In this document: positions 8,627 through 17,947 of the stretch, piece after piece
How positions within the stretch are numbered: position 1 is the first letter of the stretch
Layout: every line of letters begins with the position of its first letter
Source: Anoxybacillus amylolyticus
Lineage (GTDB): Bacteria; Bacillota; Bacilli; Bacillales; Anoxybacillaceae
Length of the DNA stretch: 64,000 nucleotides
Direction: 5' to 3'
Assembly: GCF_001634285.1 (NCBI RefSeq)
Contig: NZ_CP015438.1
Coordinates: 1,438,001 to 1,502,000, forward strand
The notes under the pieces: generated by a model
Database searches by the model: none
What the model was told of the DNA's origin: nothing
Seen by the model: only the letters and a program-made list of their open reading frames with translations
Translations under genes and position numbers: made by a program

Positions 8627-10009
8627 ATGAATTTAACGCCTCGGCAAATTGTTGAAAAGTTGGATCAGTTTATCGTCGGTCAAAAAGAAGCGAAAAAAGC
8701 AGTGGCGGTCGCTTTGCGCAACCGTTATCGCCGTAGCTTGCTCGATGAGAAGTTGCGCGATGAAGTCGTGCCGAAAAACATTTTAATGATTGGGCCGACA
8801 GGGGTAGGGAAAACGGAAATCGCAAGACGGCTTGCGAAGCTTGTCGGTGCTCCGTTCATTAAAGTGGAAGCGACGAAATTTACAGAAGTCGGCTATGTCG
8901 GTCGCGATGTCGAATCAATGGTGCGTGACCTTGTCGAAACAGCTGTCCGGTTAGTGAAAGAGCGAAAAATGAACGACGTAAAAGACCGAGCAGAGAAGCA
9001 AGCAAATAAACGGCTCGTTGAATTATTAGTGCCAGGGAAGCAAAAACAGACGATGAAAAACCCGTTGGAATTGTTGTTTGGGGGCGGTCAACCGACGCCA
9101 CAAGACGATGCGAAAGAAGATCAATACGTGGAGCAAAAGCGAAAACAAGTCGCGATGCAATTAGCGAACGGAGAGCTTGAGGACGAATTCGTAACAATCG
9201 AAGTCGAGGAACAGCAAGTGCCATTGTTTGACTTTTTACAAGGTGCGGGCATTGAGCAAATGGGGATGAATATGCAAGATGCGCTTAGTAGCTTTATGCC
9301 GAAACGGCGCAAAAAACGGAAGTTAAAAGTAAGCGAAGCGCGGAAAGTGTTGACAAACGAAGAAGCACAAAAATTAATTGATATGGACGAAGTGACACAA
9401 GAAGCCATTTACCTTGCAGAACAATCAGGAATCATTTTCATTGATGAAATCGATAAAATTGCTAGCAGGGGACACACCTCTTCTGCAGACGTTTCCCGCG
9501 AAGGGGTGCAGCGTGATATTTTACCGATTGTGGAAGGGTCGACGGTGATGACGAAATACGGCCCGGTGAAAACGGACTATATTTTATTTATTGCCGCGGG
9601 TGCGTTCCATATGGCAAAGCCGTCCGATTTAATCCCAGAATTACAAGGACGTTTCCCGATTCGGGTAGAGCTATCGAAGCTAACAGTTGATGATTTTGTC
9701 AAAATTTTAGTAGAGCCAAACAATGCGCTAATTAAGCAATATACCGCGCTTTTGGAAACAGAAGGTATACAACTTGAATTTTCTGACGATGCTATTCGTA
9801 AGATTGCGGAAGTAGCGTATGAAGTCAACCAAACGACAGATAACATTGGCGCGCGGAGACTGCATACGATTATGGAAAAGTTACTAGAAGATTTATCGTT
9901 TGAAGCACCAGATATTACACTTGAAAAAATTATCATTACCCCACAATATGTGGAACAAAAACTAGGAAATATCGTCAAAAATAAAGATTTGAGCGAGTTT
10001 ATTTTGTAG
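8627..10009 (+). CDS. hslU: ATP-dependent unfoldase HslU (ClpY)
   Basis: AAA+ ring ATPase that unfolds substrates and feeds them to HslV. Walker A is GPTGVGKT at residues 56-63. The intermediate (I) domain spans roughly 110-240 and is rich in charged and Gln residues. Walker B is [11 protein letters not shown] near 268-278, and GRFPIRVEL near 344-352 holds the arginine region after it. The tail [10 protein letters not shown] is the conserved C-terminus that inserts into HslV to activate it. The 460-residue length is near the norm. It forms a tight cluster with hslV and codY (13 bases). Confidence 0.96.
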   Translation: MNLTPRQIVEKLDQFIVGQKEAKKAVAVALRNRYRRSLLDEKLRDEVVPKNILMIGPTGVGKTEIARRLAKLVGAPFIKVEATKFTEVGYVGRDVESMVRDLVETAVRLVKERKMNDVKDRAEKQANKRLVELLVPGKQKQTMKNPLELLFGGGQPTPQDDAKEDQYVEQKRKQVAMQLANGELEDEFVTIEVEEQQVPLFDFLQGAGIEQMGMNMQDALSSFMPKRRKKRKLKVSEARKVLTNEEAQKLIDMDEVTQEAIYLAEQSGIIFIDEIDKIASRGHTSSADVSREGVQRDILPIVEGSTVMTKYGPVKTDYILFIAAGAFHMAKPSDLIPELQGRFPIRVELSKLTVDDFVKILVEPNNALIKQYTALLETEGIQLEFSDDAIRKIAEVAYEVNQTTDNIGARRLHTIMEKLLEDLSFEAPDITLEKIIITPQYVEQKLGNIVKNKDLSEFIL

Positions 10010-10022
10010 GAGGCTGTTAGAG

Positions 10023-10802
10023 ATGAATTTATTACAAAAAACAAGAACAATTAATGCGATGTTGCAAAAAGCGGCAGGAAAACCAGTGAATTTTAAAGAA
10101 ATGGCGGAAACACTTTGCGAAGTAATCGAAGCGAACGTGTTTGTTGTTAGTCGCCGAGGGAAACTATTGGGTTTTGCGATTAAGCAATCAATTGAAAATG
10201 AACGAATGAAAAAAATGCTAGCAGATCGTCAGTTCCCAGAAGAATATACGAACAATTTATTTAACATTACAGAAACATCGCCGAACTTAGATATTAATAG
10301 CGAATACACAGCGTTCCCTGTTGAAAATCGTGAATTGTTTAAAACGGGTTTAACGACAATCGTGCCGATTAACGGTGGTGGGGAGCGGCTCGGTACGCTT
10401 ATCCTATCAAGACTTGATCGCGAGTTTGATGATGACGATTTAATTTTAGCAGAATACGGGGCGACGGTTGTTGGTATGGAAATTTTGCGTGAAAAAGCGG
10501 AGGAAATCGAAGAAGAAGCACGTAGTAAAGCCGTTGTCCAAATGGCAATTAGCTCGTTGTCGTACAGCGAATTGGAAGCGATTGAGCATATTTTTGACGA
10601 ATTAGACGGAACAGAAGGATTGCTTGTTGCAAGTAAAATCGCTGACCGTGTTGGCATTACGCGTTCGGTCATTGTAAACGCGCTTCGTAAGCTTGAAAGT
10701 GCTGGCGTGATTGAATCGCGCTCGCTTGGAATGAAAGGAACATATATTAAAGTGTTAAATGACAAGTTTTTAACAGAGTTAGAAAAATTAAAGGCACATT
10801 AA
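10023..10802 (+). CDS. codY: GTP- and branched-chain-amino-acid-sensing global repressor CodY
   Basis: CodY represses stationary-phase, nutrient-uptake and, in B. subtilis, motility genes when GTP and Ile/Leu/Val are high. The 259-residue length is that of B. subtilis CodY. The N-terminal GAF-type effector domain covers about 1-155, and the C-terminal winged helix-turn-helix includes [20 protein letters not shown] near 203-222. AGGAGG lies upstream of the ATG. It is the last gene of the trmFO-xerC-hslVU-codY run and ends in a strong terminator, separating it from the flagellar operon that CodY controls in B. subtilis. I did not find a convincing CodY box before flgB. Confidence 0.97.
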   Translation: MNLLQKTRTINAMLQKAAGKPVNFKEMAETLCEVIEANVFVVSRRGKLLGFAIKQSIENERMKKMLADRQFPEEYTNNLFNITETSPNLDINSEYTAFPVENRELFKTGLTTIVPINGGGERLGTLILSRLDREFDDDDLILAEYGATVVGMEILREKAEEIEEEARSKAVVQMAISSLSYSELEAIEHIFDELDGTEGLLVASKIADRVGITRSVIVNALRKLESAGVIESRSLGMKGTYIKVLNDKFLTELEKLKAH

Positions 10803-10810
10803 CAAAAAAA

Positions 10811-10838
10811 GGGGCTGATGTCATCAGCTCCTTTTTTT
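10811..10838 (+). terminator. Rho-independent terminator of codY
   Basis: GGGGCTGAT (10811-10819) pairs with ATCAGCTCC (10823-10831) with one G-T pair and a 3-base loop, followed by seven T. An A run upstream can lengthen the stem. Confidence 0.92.
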
Positions 10839-10871
10839 GTGAGAAGGGTAAAAATAGTACAAACTTCCGAC

Positions 10872-10900
10872 TATACATTATTTACTCATTCTTTTAAAAT
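10872..10900 (+). promoter_or_regulatory. Candidate SigA promoter of the fla/che operon
   Basis: TATACA (10872-10877, four of six) and TAAAAT (10895-10900, five of six) are 17 bases apart, about 48 bases before the flgB start. B. subtilis has a SigA and a SigD promoter here. The best SigD-like match is poor: TAAA at 10849-10852, 13 bases, then TCCGACTA; I do not call it. Confidence 0.45.
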
Positions 10901-10948
10901 AGAAATATCAGATATTGTCGAAAAAGGTAGATAAAGAGGGGATTTTTG

Positions 10949-11341
10949 GTGAAACTATTTTCACGCACGTTTACTATGCTCGAACAAGGTCTTGATTATG
11001 CGTCTCTGAAACAAAAAGTAATTGCAAACAATATTGCTAATGCGGATACACCGAATTATAAAGCAAAAGATGTGCGTTTTAAGACAGCGCTTGAACAAGC
11101 GCTAGCACCGCTGGAAGCATATGGAACCAATCCAAAACATTTTTCCTTCAAAAGCCCGGATACTAGCAATTTTTTAGTGACGACAAGAAACGATACAGTA
11201 TACAATCATAATGGAAATAGTGTCGATATCGATAAAGAAATGTCGGAGTTAGCCGAAAACCAAATTTATTATAATGCGTTAGTGGAACGGTTGAATGGTC
11301 AGTTTAACACGTTAAAAATGGTCATTAAAGGAGGAAAATAA
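10949..11341 (+). CDS. flgB: Flagellar proximal rod protein FlgB
   Basis: First gene of the flagellar operon; a subunit of the rod that joins the MS ring to the hook. The GTG at 10949 is chosen because AAGAGGGG lies seven bases upstream; the TTG just before it is too close. The 130-residue length is normal. The N-terminal rod signature is seen in the stretch VIANNIANADTPNYKAKDVRF near 27-47, and the C-terminal helix ends with AENQIYYNALVERLNGQFNTL-type residues. flgC starts three bases after the stop. Confidence 0.95.
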   Translation: MKLFSRTFTMLEQGLDYASLKQKVIANNIANADTPNYKAKDVRFKTALEQALAPLEAYGTNPKHFSFKSPDTSNFLVTTRNDTVYNHNGNSVDIDKEMSELAENQIYYNALVERLNGQFNTLKMVIKGGK

Positions 11342-11344
11342 TGC

Positions 11345-11794
11345 ATGTCTATTTTTCAAAGCTTAAATACAACAGCATCCGCATTAACTGCTCAGCGACT
11401 AAGAATGGACGTTATTTCCTCCAATATGGCGAATGTTGATACGACGCGCGCGAAATTGGTTAATGGACAATGGGAACCGTATCGGAGGAAAGTAGTAGTG
11501 ATGGAGCCGATGGAAAAGGGGTTCTCTTCGTATTTGCAAGCAGCCATGGATCGCTCTTCTGTTGGGAATGGAGTAAGGGTTACGAAAATTGTCGAAGACC
11601 AAACTCCGTTTAAGCTCGTGTATGACCCAACGAATCCGGATGCGAATAAGGACGGCTACGTCCAACTGCCGAACGTCGATCCGTTAAAAGAAATGGTCGA
11701 TTTAATGAGTGCCACTCGGTCCTATGAAGCGAATGTGACCGTGTTCAATGCATCGAAAGGAATGTTAATGAAAGCGTTAGAAATCGGAAAATAA
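11345..11794 (+). CDS. flgC: Flagellar proximal rod protein FlgC
   Basis: A second proximal-rod subunit, 149 residues. The rod-family N-terminus is LNTTASALTAQRLRMDVISS followed by NMANVDT, and the C-terminal helix is MVDLMSATRSYEANVTVFNA near 118-137. The ATG at 11345 is in frame with the family start; an overlapping ATG at 11341 is in another frame. The Shine-Dalgarno AAAGGAGG lies at the end of flgB, which suggests coupled translation. Confidence 0.95.
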   Translation: MSIFQSLNTTASALTAQRLRMDVISSNMANVDTTRAKLVNGQWEPYRRKVVVMEPMEKGFSSYLQAAMDRSSVGNGVRVTKIVEDQTPFKLVYDPTNPDANKDGYVQLPNVDPLKEMVDLMSATRSYEANVTVFNASKGMLMKALEIGK

Positions 11795-11806
11795 GGAGAA
11801 TGAGCG

Positions 11807-12097
11807 ATGATTAATAAAATAAATAATCTACTTTCAGCGACGACGATGGCGCCGGTTGCCAAACCAGTAGACGCTCAAAAGGAGTTTGCAACTTTTTTGA
11901 AAGATGCCATCGACAAAGTGAACGATGAACAAATCCAAGCGAACAAACTGACAGAAAAACTAGTAAAAGGAGAGAACGTTGATTTACATCAAGTCATGAT
12001 CGCTTCTCAAAAAGCAAGCATTTCGTTGCAACTTGCGGTTGAAATTCGCAATAAGGCGATTGAAGCCTACCAAGACATGATGCGGATGCAAGTATAA
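11807..12097 (+). CDS. fliE: Flagellar hook-basal body protein FliE
   Basis: Small 96-residue adaptor that links the MS ring (FliF) to the rod. It shows the family core FATFLKDAIDKVNDEQIQAN near 28-47 and the conserved C-terminal VDLHQVMIASQKASISLQLA with NKAIEAYQDMMRMQV at the end. It follows flgC by 12 bases and precedes fliF by 55 bases; that gap holds only the fliF ribosome site CGGAGG and weak repeats. Confidence 0.95.
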   Translation: MINKINNLLSATTMAPVAKPVDAQKEFATFLKDAIDKVNDEQIQANKLTEKLVKGENVDLHQVMIASQKASISLQLAVEIRNKAIEAYQDMMRMQV

Positions 12098-12152
12098 TTA
12101 ATGCACTGCTAAACAAGCATTCTATTTATCTTGCAATAATCGGAGGAATACT

Positions 12153-13739
12153 ATGAATCAACGAATGAAAGAGTGGCTGACACGAATAGCTACTTTTTGG
12201 CGGGAAAGAACAAAAACGCAAAAAACAATGGCGATAGGTGCGGCTCTTCTTTTCTTTACGATTGTTGGAACAGCCTCGTATTTTGCGACGAAAACGAATT
12301 TTGTTCCGTTGTATAGCAATCTTACGCCACAAGAAGCTGGGCAAATTAAAGCCACGCTCGATCAACGTGGCGTTCAGTCGGAAGTAGCGGATAACGGGAC
12401 AACGATAAAAGTGCCCGAAAAACTAGCAGATACATTAAAAGTAGAATTAGCAGCGCAAGGGATTCCGGATAGCGGAAGTATCGATTACTCATTTTTTGGA
12501 AAAAACGCTAGTTTTGGTATGACGGATAATGAGTTTAACGTCGTCAAATTGAAAGCGATGCAAACCGAACTCGCTAATTTAATTAAAAATATAGACGGCG
12601 TGGAAGATGCCAAGGTGATGATCAATCTTCCACAGCCGAGCGTATTTGTATCGGATGACCAGGGCGAGGCGTCTGCTTCTGTCGTCTTAAAAACAAAACC
12701 AGGCTATAAGTTTAGTGACGAACAGATAAAGGCGTTATACCATCTCGTATCGAAGAGCGTCCCTAATCTTCCTACTGATAATATCGTCATTATGAACCAA
12801 TATTTTGAGTACTTTGACCTAAAAAATGATGAAAAATTTTCGACAGCGACTGCGTTTGCCACACAAAACGAAATTAAAAAACAGATTGAACGTGACATTC
12901 AGCGGCAAATTCAACAAATGCTTGGTACGATGATGGGGCAAGATAAAGTTGTCGTATCGGTGACAGCAGATGTCGATTTTACACAAGAAAACCGAGAAGA
13001 AAATCTAGTTGCTCCAGTGGATGAGCAGAACAAACAAGGGATAGCTGTAAGTGTGCAACGCATTAAAGAAACATATTCTGGACAAGGTGCACAGCCGGGC
13101 GGGACAGCTGGAACAGGCACAAGCGAGGTTCCGGGTTATCAATCCTCCACAAGCAATTCGAATGGAGACTATGAAAAAACAGAAGAAACCATTAACAACG
13201 AAGTAAACCGAATCAAAAAGAAAATTGTCGAAAGTCCATATAAAGTAAGGGATTTAGGCATTCAAGTGATGGTCGAGCCACCAAACCCGAAAAACCCGAG
13301 TTCATTATCCCAGCAAACCGTTGATGATATTAAGAAAATTTTAGGTACGGTTGTTCGCACATCGATTGATAAACAAGACGGGCAAACGTTGACCGATCAA
13401 GACATTCAAAATCGGATTGTCGTTTCCGTACAAAAATTTAATGGGAAAACAGATTTTACACAACCACAAACGACCATTCCAACGTGGGCATACATCGCTG
13501 GTGGAGCACTTTTACTTGTGTTAATCGGTCTAGCCGTCTTTTTCCTTATGCGTCGGCGGAAAAAGGAAGACGAAGCGATGGACGAATTCATTGGCGAATC
13601 TCTTATGCCGGAACTCCCAGATATTCATGAGGAGAAAGAAACAGAAGCTACATTACGGCGTAAGCAGCTAGAAAAGCTGGCGAAAGAAAAACCAGATGAG
13701 TTTGCGCAGTTGTTAAGAACATGGTTAGCGGAAGACTAA
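12153..13739 (+). CDS. fliF: Flagellar MS-ring protein FliF
   Basis: Forms the membrane ring on which the basal body is built. Two membrane helices are visible, about residues 25-45 and 445-466, enclosing the extracytoplasmic ring-building motifs: the YscJ-type region with VPLYSNLTPQEAGQIK and the GVEDAKVMINLPQPSVF stretch near 150-166. A Gly/Ser/Thr-rich low-complexity section (about 309-345) separates the two halves. The C-terminus ends with RKQLEKLAKEKPDEFAQLLR, the FliG-binding tail. The 528-residue length is normal. fliG begins 13 bases later. Confidence 0.96.
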   Translation: MNQRMKEWLTRIATFWRERTKTQKTMAIGAALLFFTIVGTASYFATKTNFVPLYSNLTPQEAGQIKATLDQRGVQSEVADNGTTIKVPEKLADTLKVELAAQGIPDSGSIDYSFFGKNASFGMTDNEFNVVKLKAMQTELANLIKNIDGVEDAKVMINLPQPSVFVSDDQGEASASVVLKTKPGYKFSDEQIKALYHLVSKSVPNLPTDNIVIMNQYFEYFDLKNDEKFSTATAFATQNEIKKQIERDIQRQIQQMLGTMMGQDKVVVSVTADVDFTQENREENLVAPVDEQNKQGIAVSVQRIKETYSGQGAQPGGTAGTGTSEVPGYQSSTSNSNGDYEKTEETINNEVNRIKKKIVESPYKVRDLGIQVMVEPPNPKNPSSLSQQTVDDIKKILGTVVRTSIDKQDGQTLTDQDIQNRIVVSVQKFNGKTDFTQPQTTIPTWAYIAGGALLLVLIGLAVFFLMRRRKKEDEAMDEFIGESLMPELPDIHEEKETEATLRRKQLEKLAKEKPDEFAQLLRTWLAED

Positions 13740-13752
13740 AAGGAGGGGGAAC

Positions 13753-14772
13753 ATGGCGAAGAAAGAAAAAAAAGGGGAACTCACAGGAAAGCAAAAAGCG
13801 GCCATACTCCTCATTTCACTTGGACCAGATGTATCTGCGTCGGTGTATAAACATTTATCGGAAGAAGAAATCGAAAAGTTGACGCTTGAAATTTCAAACG
13901 TTCGCCAAGTGGCGTCGCAAGAAAAAGAAGAAGTCATCGAGGAGTTCCATCAAATTGCTTTGGCGCAAGATTATATCGCTCAAGGCGGAATTGCCTATGC
14001 GAAAGAAGTATTAGAAAAAGCGCTCGGTTCTGAAAAAGCGATAAACATTATTAATCGCCTTACATCAGCATTAATGGTGCGTCCGTTTGATTTTGCGCGC
14101 AAGGCGGATCCAGCGCAGCTATTAAATTTTATTCAAAACGAACACCCCCAGACGATTGCGCTTGTTCTTTCGTATTTAGAGCCAGCGCAAGCAGGGCAAA
14201 TTTTATCGTCGCTTCCGCAAGAGATGCAAGCCGATATTGCTCGTCGGATTGCACTGATGGACAGCACATCACCAGAAGTGATTAATGAAGTGGAGCAAAT
14301 TTTAGAACGAAAGCTTTCGACTACCGTTGTACAAGATTATACACAAACAGGTGGTATTGAAGCGGTCGTCGAGGTGCTAAATGGAGTAGACCGAACAACA
14401 GAACGTACGATTTTAGACGCACTTGAAATACAAGACCCAGAATTAGCCGAAGAAATTAAGAAGCGGATGTTTGTCTTTGAAGATATCGTGACGCTTGATA
14501 ATCGTGCGATTCAACGTGTTATTCGCGAAGTCGATAATAATGATTTAATGTTGGCATTAAAAGTATCGAGCGATGAAGTGAAAGAAGTCGTCTTTCGCAA
14601 CATGTCAACGCGTATGGCAGAAACGTTTAAAGAGGAAATGGAGTTTATGGGACCTGTTCGTCTCCGTGATGTAGAAGAAGCACAATCGCGCATTGTAGCA
14701 GTGATTCGTCGCCTCGAAGAAGCGGGCGAAATCGTTGTTGCACGCGGTGGAGGAGATGATATTATTGTCTAA
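13753..14772 (+). CDS. fliG: Flagellar motor switch protein FliG
   Basis: Couples the stator to the rotor and, with FliM and FliY, sets rotation direction. 339 residues, normal. The N-terminal FliF-binding domain begins after a lysine-rich start (GKQKAAILLISLGPDVSASV near 12-31). The middle domain has the EHPQTIALVLSYL motif near 131-143 and the C-terminal domain the charged torque helix including NRAIQRVIREVDNNDLMLAL near 250-269. GGAGGGGG precedes the ATG. The 3' end overlaps the fliH start by eight bases and supplies its ribosome site. Confidence 0.96.
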   Translation: MAKKEKKGELTGKQKAAILLISLGPDVSASVYKHLSEEEIEKLTLEISNVRQVASQEKEEVIEEFHQIALAQDYIAQGGIAYAKEVLEKALGSEKAINIINRLTSALMVRPFDFARKADPAQLLNFIQNEHPQTIALVLSYLEPAQAGQILSSLPQEMQADIARRIALMDSTSPEVINEVEQILERKLSTTVVQDYTQTGGIEAVVEVLNGVDRTTERTILDALEIQDPELAEEIKKRMFVFEDIVTLDNRAIQRVIREVDNNDLMLALKVSSDEVKEVVFRNMSTRMAETFKEEMEFMGPVRLRDVEEAQSRIVAVIRRLEEAGEIVVARGGGDDIIV

Positions 14773-15529
14773 TGTCATTAAAGCGCCGTTTGCGAAAACC
14801 GACCATCATAATAAAAAGATGATTGAAATAAAGCAGTATTTTTTGCAGCAACCAAATGTTTCACCACTCGATCAAAGCGAACAAGAAAATGCACAAATGT
14901 TGATCGAGGAAGCAAAACGGCAAGCACAATTGATCCAGCAAGAAGCGGAACATTATTATCACTCCGTGAAACAACAAATTTTACAAGAACAAGAACAATG
15001 GCAACTCACAAAACAACAGCTAGCGAGAGCGGCACAGCAGGAAGGGTACGACGCTGGATTTATTCAAGGAAAAGAAGAAGCGCTTCGCCAATATGAACAA
15101 CTGATACACGAAGCAACACAAATCATCGAAACAGCCAATGAACAGTTTTATGAGCATATGGAAGCAGTGAGTGAAACGATTTTACTTATTGGGCTCAAAG
15201 TGGCGGAACGAATTGTTGGGGAAAAACTTACGGAAAATCACGAACATTTTCTTTCACTTGTGAAGCGGGCGATGAAAGAAGTGCGGGAGCAGTCAGAAGT
15301 GAAAATATACGTTCATCCGCGCTACTATGATTGGCTTGCGCAGCAAAAGGAAGAACTAAAGGCGATGTTTAACGAACCGGTCGATCTTTTTCTCTATCCA
15401 GATGAACAGTTGCAAGAAACCGGCTGTATTATCGAAACGCCATTTGGGCGTATCGATGCTAGCGTAGATACACAGTTGCAGCAAATAAAAGAGCAACTGC
15501 TTGAGCGGCTCGAGGAGGCAACATCGTGA
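14765..15529 (+). CDS. fliH: Flagellar export ATPase regulator FliH
   Basis: Binds and restrains the FliI ATPase and helps bring it to the export gate. The TTG at 14765 is chosen: GGAGGA (14749-14754) lies ten bases upstream, and the family start LSNVIKA follows. A nearer in-frame ATG at 14756 would be one base from the Shine-Dalgarno. The 254-residue protein is a long Gln/Glu-rich coiled coil (about 40-140) followed by the conserved C-terminal domain with LKVAERIVGEKLTEN near 153-167 and the ending KEQLLERLEEATS. It overlaps both neighbours (8 bases with fliG, 4 with fliI), a sign of coupled translation. Confidence 0.92.
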   Translation: MSNVIKAPFAKTDHHNKKMIEIKQYFLQQPNVSPLDQSEQENAQMLIEEAKRQAQLIQQEAEHYYHSVKQQILQEQEQWQLTKQQLARAAQQEGYDAGFIQGKEEALRQYEQLIHEATQIIETANEQFYEHMEAVSETILLIGLKVAERIVGEKLTENHEHFLSLVKRAMKEVREQSEVKIYVHPRYYDWLAQQKEELKAMFNEPVDLFLYPDEQLQETGCIIETPFGRIDASVDTQLQQIKEQLLERLEEATS

Positions 15530-16836
15530 ATTGGGAAATGCTCCTTCATGAGATTGAAACACTAGACTCGTATAAACGGTTCGGAAAAGTGACGCGCGTC
15601 ATTGGACTAATGATTGAAGCGAAAGGACCAGAAAGTTCGGTTGGCGATGTTTGCTACATTCATGTCGGTGGGGGGAGAAAAAAAATAGCGGCAGAAGTCG
15701 TTGGCTTTCGCGAGCAACATGTGTTGCTTATGCCATTTTCCACTGTTCAAGACATTGCACCTGGCTGCATTGTAGAAGCGACTGGAAAACCTCTACAAGT
15801 AAAAGTGGGTATGGAGTTAATTGGAAAAGTACTTGATTCGCTCGGACAGCCGCTAGACGGAGGATCACTTCCAAAAGGGTTGCGTTCGCTATCGATTGAG
15901 CAAGAACCACCAAACCCGCTTTTGCGCCCGCCGATTGCTGAGCCAGTCGAAGTCGGCGTTCGCTTGATTGACAGTTTGTTGACGGTCGGAAAAGGACAGC
16001 GCGTCGGCATTTTTGCGGGTTCAGGCGTTGGGAAAAGCACATTGCTTGGCATGATTGCCCGCAATACGAATGCCGATGTAAATGTCATCGCTTTAATCGG
16101 AGAGCGTGGACGTGAGGTGCGCGAGTTCATTGAACGTGACCTTGGACCAGAAGGGCTCTCCCGTTCGATTGTTGTCGTTGCAACGTCCGATCAGCCGGCA
16201 CTTATGCGCATTAAAGGGGCGTATACGGCGACGGCAATTGCGGAATATTTCCGTGACAAAGGAATGAACGTCATGCTCATGATGGATTCCGTCACACGTG
16301 TGGCGATGGCGCAACGGGAAGTAGGCCTTTCGATTGGTGAGCCACCGACAACCAAAGGATATACTCCTTCCGTCTTTGCCATTTTACCGAAACTGCTTGA
16401 ACGGACAGGAACGAATGAACACGGGAGCATTACAGCGTTTTATACCGTATTAGTCGACGGAGATGATATGAACGAACCAATTTCGGACACAGTGCGCGGC
16501 ATTTTAGACGGCCATTTTGTACTTGAGAGAAATCTAGCAAATAAAGGGCAATATCCAGCAATTAACGTCCTTAAAAGCATTAGCCGGGTGATGAACTATA
16601 TCATTCCCCCGGAACATAAAGCAGCAGCGGAAAGATTTCGCCAGCTTTTGTCCACGTATATGCATTCGGAAGATTTAATTAATATTGGGGCATATAAGCG
16701 TGGGTCATCGCGGGAAATCGATGAAGCGATTCGTTATTATCCGAAACTTCTTGATTTTTTAAAGCAAGATACGCATGAAAAATTTACGAAAGAAGAAAGC
16801 ATTCACATGCTGCTTCAACTCGTACACTCGGGGTGA
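15526..16836 (+). CDS. fliI: Flagellum-specific protein export ATPase FliI
   Basis: F1-beta-like ATPase of the flagellar type III export system. Walker A is GSGVGKST at 165-172, and Walker B is MLMMDSVTRVAMAQ near 246-259. The F1/T3SS signature SPSVFAILPKLLERTG appears near 281-296. 436 residues, normal. The GTG at 15526 overlaps the fliH stop by four bases and has GAGGAGG upstream. fliJ follows seven bases after the stop. Confidence 0.96.
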   Translation: MNWEMLLHEIETLDSYKRFGKVTRVIGLMIEAKGPESSVGDVCYIHVGGGRKKIAAEVVGFREQHVLLMPFSTVQDIAPGCIVEATGKPLQVKVGMELIGKVLDSLGQPLDGGSLPKGLRSLSIEQEPPNPLLRPPIAEPVEVGVRLIDSLLTVGKGQRVGIFAGSGVGKSTLLGMIARNTNADVNVIALIGERGREVREFIERDLGPEGLSRSIVVVATSDQPALMRIKGAYTATAIAEYFRDKGMNVMLMMDSVTRVAMAQREVGLSIGEPPTTKGYTPSVFAILPKLLERTGTNEHGSITAFYTVLVDGDDMNEPISDTVRGILDGHFVLERNLANKGQYPAINVLKSISRVMNYIIPPEHKAAAERFRQLLSTYMHSEDLINIGAYKRGSSREIDEAIRYYPKLLDFLKQDTHEKFTKEESIHMLLQLVHSG

Positions 16837-16843
16837 GTAAACG

Positions 16844-17299
16844 ATGGTTCGGCCATTTAAACTCCATAAATTGCTAGCGATTAAAGAAAAGGAAAAAGAA
16901 AAAGCGCTTCGGGAATATCATGAAGCGACCAAGCGGTTTGAGGAAATCGGCGAGAAGCTATACCATTTGCTCAAACAAAAAGAAGAGTATGAAGACACGT
17001 ACAAACAAAAAATGCGCATTGGTCTTTCCATTCAAGAAATCCGTCATTTTCGCCAATTCGTGACCAATTTAGAACGAACCATTTCTCACTATCAACAGCT
17101 AGTAGCGCAAGCGCGCGAACAGATGCTTTTGAAGCAGGCGAAGCTATCAGAAGTAACAATCGAAGTGAAAAAATACGAGAAAATGAAAGAAAAGCATGAT
17201 CAAGCTGTACACGAAGTGTTGCAAGCTGCCGAAAACCGATGGATGGATGAGGTGTCGATTCAGCAATTTATCCACCATAAGAATTGGGTGAGAGGATGA
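16844..17299 (+). CDS. fliJ: Flagellar export chaperone FliJ
   Basis: A 151-residue, almost wholly helical, charged protein (KEKEKEKALREYHEATKRFE near 15-34), as expected for FliJ, the central coiled-coil stalk of the export ATPase ring. It starts with the typical PFKLHKLLAIKEKEK. Its position directly after fliI confirms the call; sequence similarity alone would be weak in this family. The stop overlaps the next start as ATGA. Confidence 0.9.
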   Translation: MVRPFKLHKLLAIKEKEKEKALREYHEATKRFEEIGEKLYHLLKQKEEYEDTYKQKMRIGLSIQEIRHFRQFVTNLERTISHYQQLVAQAREQMLLKQAKLSEVTIEVKKYEKMKEKHDQAVHEVLQAAENRWMDEVSIQQFIHHKNWVRG

Positions 17300-17934
17300 A
17301 AGAACAAGTAATAGAGAAAGAAATCGAAATGGAAGAGGAAGAGAAAATAGGAAAGTTTAAATGGTTTTTATTTGTCATCGTCATTCCGCTTTTATTTACG
17401 ATTACATTAGCACTTGTCATCGCGACGGTCGCCGGTTTTAATGTATTTGGCGCTATCCAAAAGTACGGGACAAACATTCCGTACGTGTCGGAATGGCTGA
17501 ACGGAAAACAGCAGACAACTGACCAAATTTTACAAAAGACGATGCTAGAACAAAAAGCAATGATTGACGAGAAGACGCAACAAGTAAAGAAACTAGAAAC
17601 CACTATTAAAAATAAGCAAAGTGAAATCGACACGCTAAAGCAAGAAATCCAGCGCCTCAATGCAGAGCTAATTGCCGTAAGACAACAACAAGAAGGAACG
17701 ACAACAAGCGTGACAAAACCAACTGTCCAAGACATTGTCAAAATATATGAAACGATGTCGGAGAAAAACGCTGCTGATATTATTTCTAGAATGTCAGAGA
17801 ATGACGCAGTTAATATTCTTGCGTCCTTAAGTAGTGAGAAAGTAGCGGCGATTCTTGAAAAGATGAATCCTGTTAACGCAGCGAAGTATACAACGCTACT
17901 TGCGAAGCGTGCGGAAGCAAATACGATTAGGTGA
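17296..17934 (+). CDS. ylxF: MotE-like membrane coiled-coil protein YlxF
   Basis: A 212-residue protein whose ATG at 17296 overlaps the fliJ stop; the frame is open to a TTG at 17284, but GAGAGG suits the ATG. An acidic N-terminus is followed by one membrane helix (about 23-47), a coiled coil (about 80-135, KKLETTIKNKQSEIDTLKQE), and a C-terminal domain resembling the MgtE N-terminal/MotE fold (YETMSEKNAADIISRMSEND near 155-174). In rhizobia MotE is a periplasmic chaperone for MotC. The function in Bacillus is not established. Its place between fliJ and fliK is conserved. Confidence 0.85.
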   Translation: MKEQVIEKEIEMEEEEKIGKFKWFLFVIVIPLLFTITLALVIATVAGFNVFGAIQKYGTNIPYVSEWLNGKQQTTDQILQKTMLEQKAMIDEKTQQVKKLETTIKNKQSEIDTLKQEIQRLNAELIAVRQQQEGTTTSVTKPTVQDIVKIYETMSEKNAADIISRMSENDAVNILASLSSEKVAAILEKMNPVNAAKYTTLLAKRAEANTIR

Positions 17935-17947
17935 GGAGGGGGAAGGG

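Noticed and set aside
10849-10873. SigD-type promoter before flgB (TAAA, 13 bases, TCCGACTA)
   Set aside because: Spacer too short and about half of the -10 positions do not match GCCGATAT.
10839-10948. Possible CodY box before flgB
   Set aside because: I searched by eye for AATTTTCWGAAAATT and found nothing with few enough mismatches to support it.
12098-12152. Short inverted repeat AATGC/GCATT in the fliE-fliF gap
   Set aside because: Only five pairs with a long loop; easily chance.
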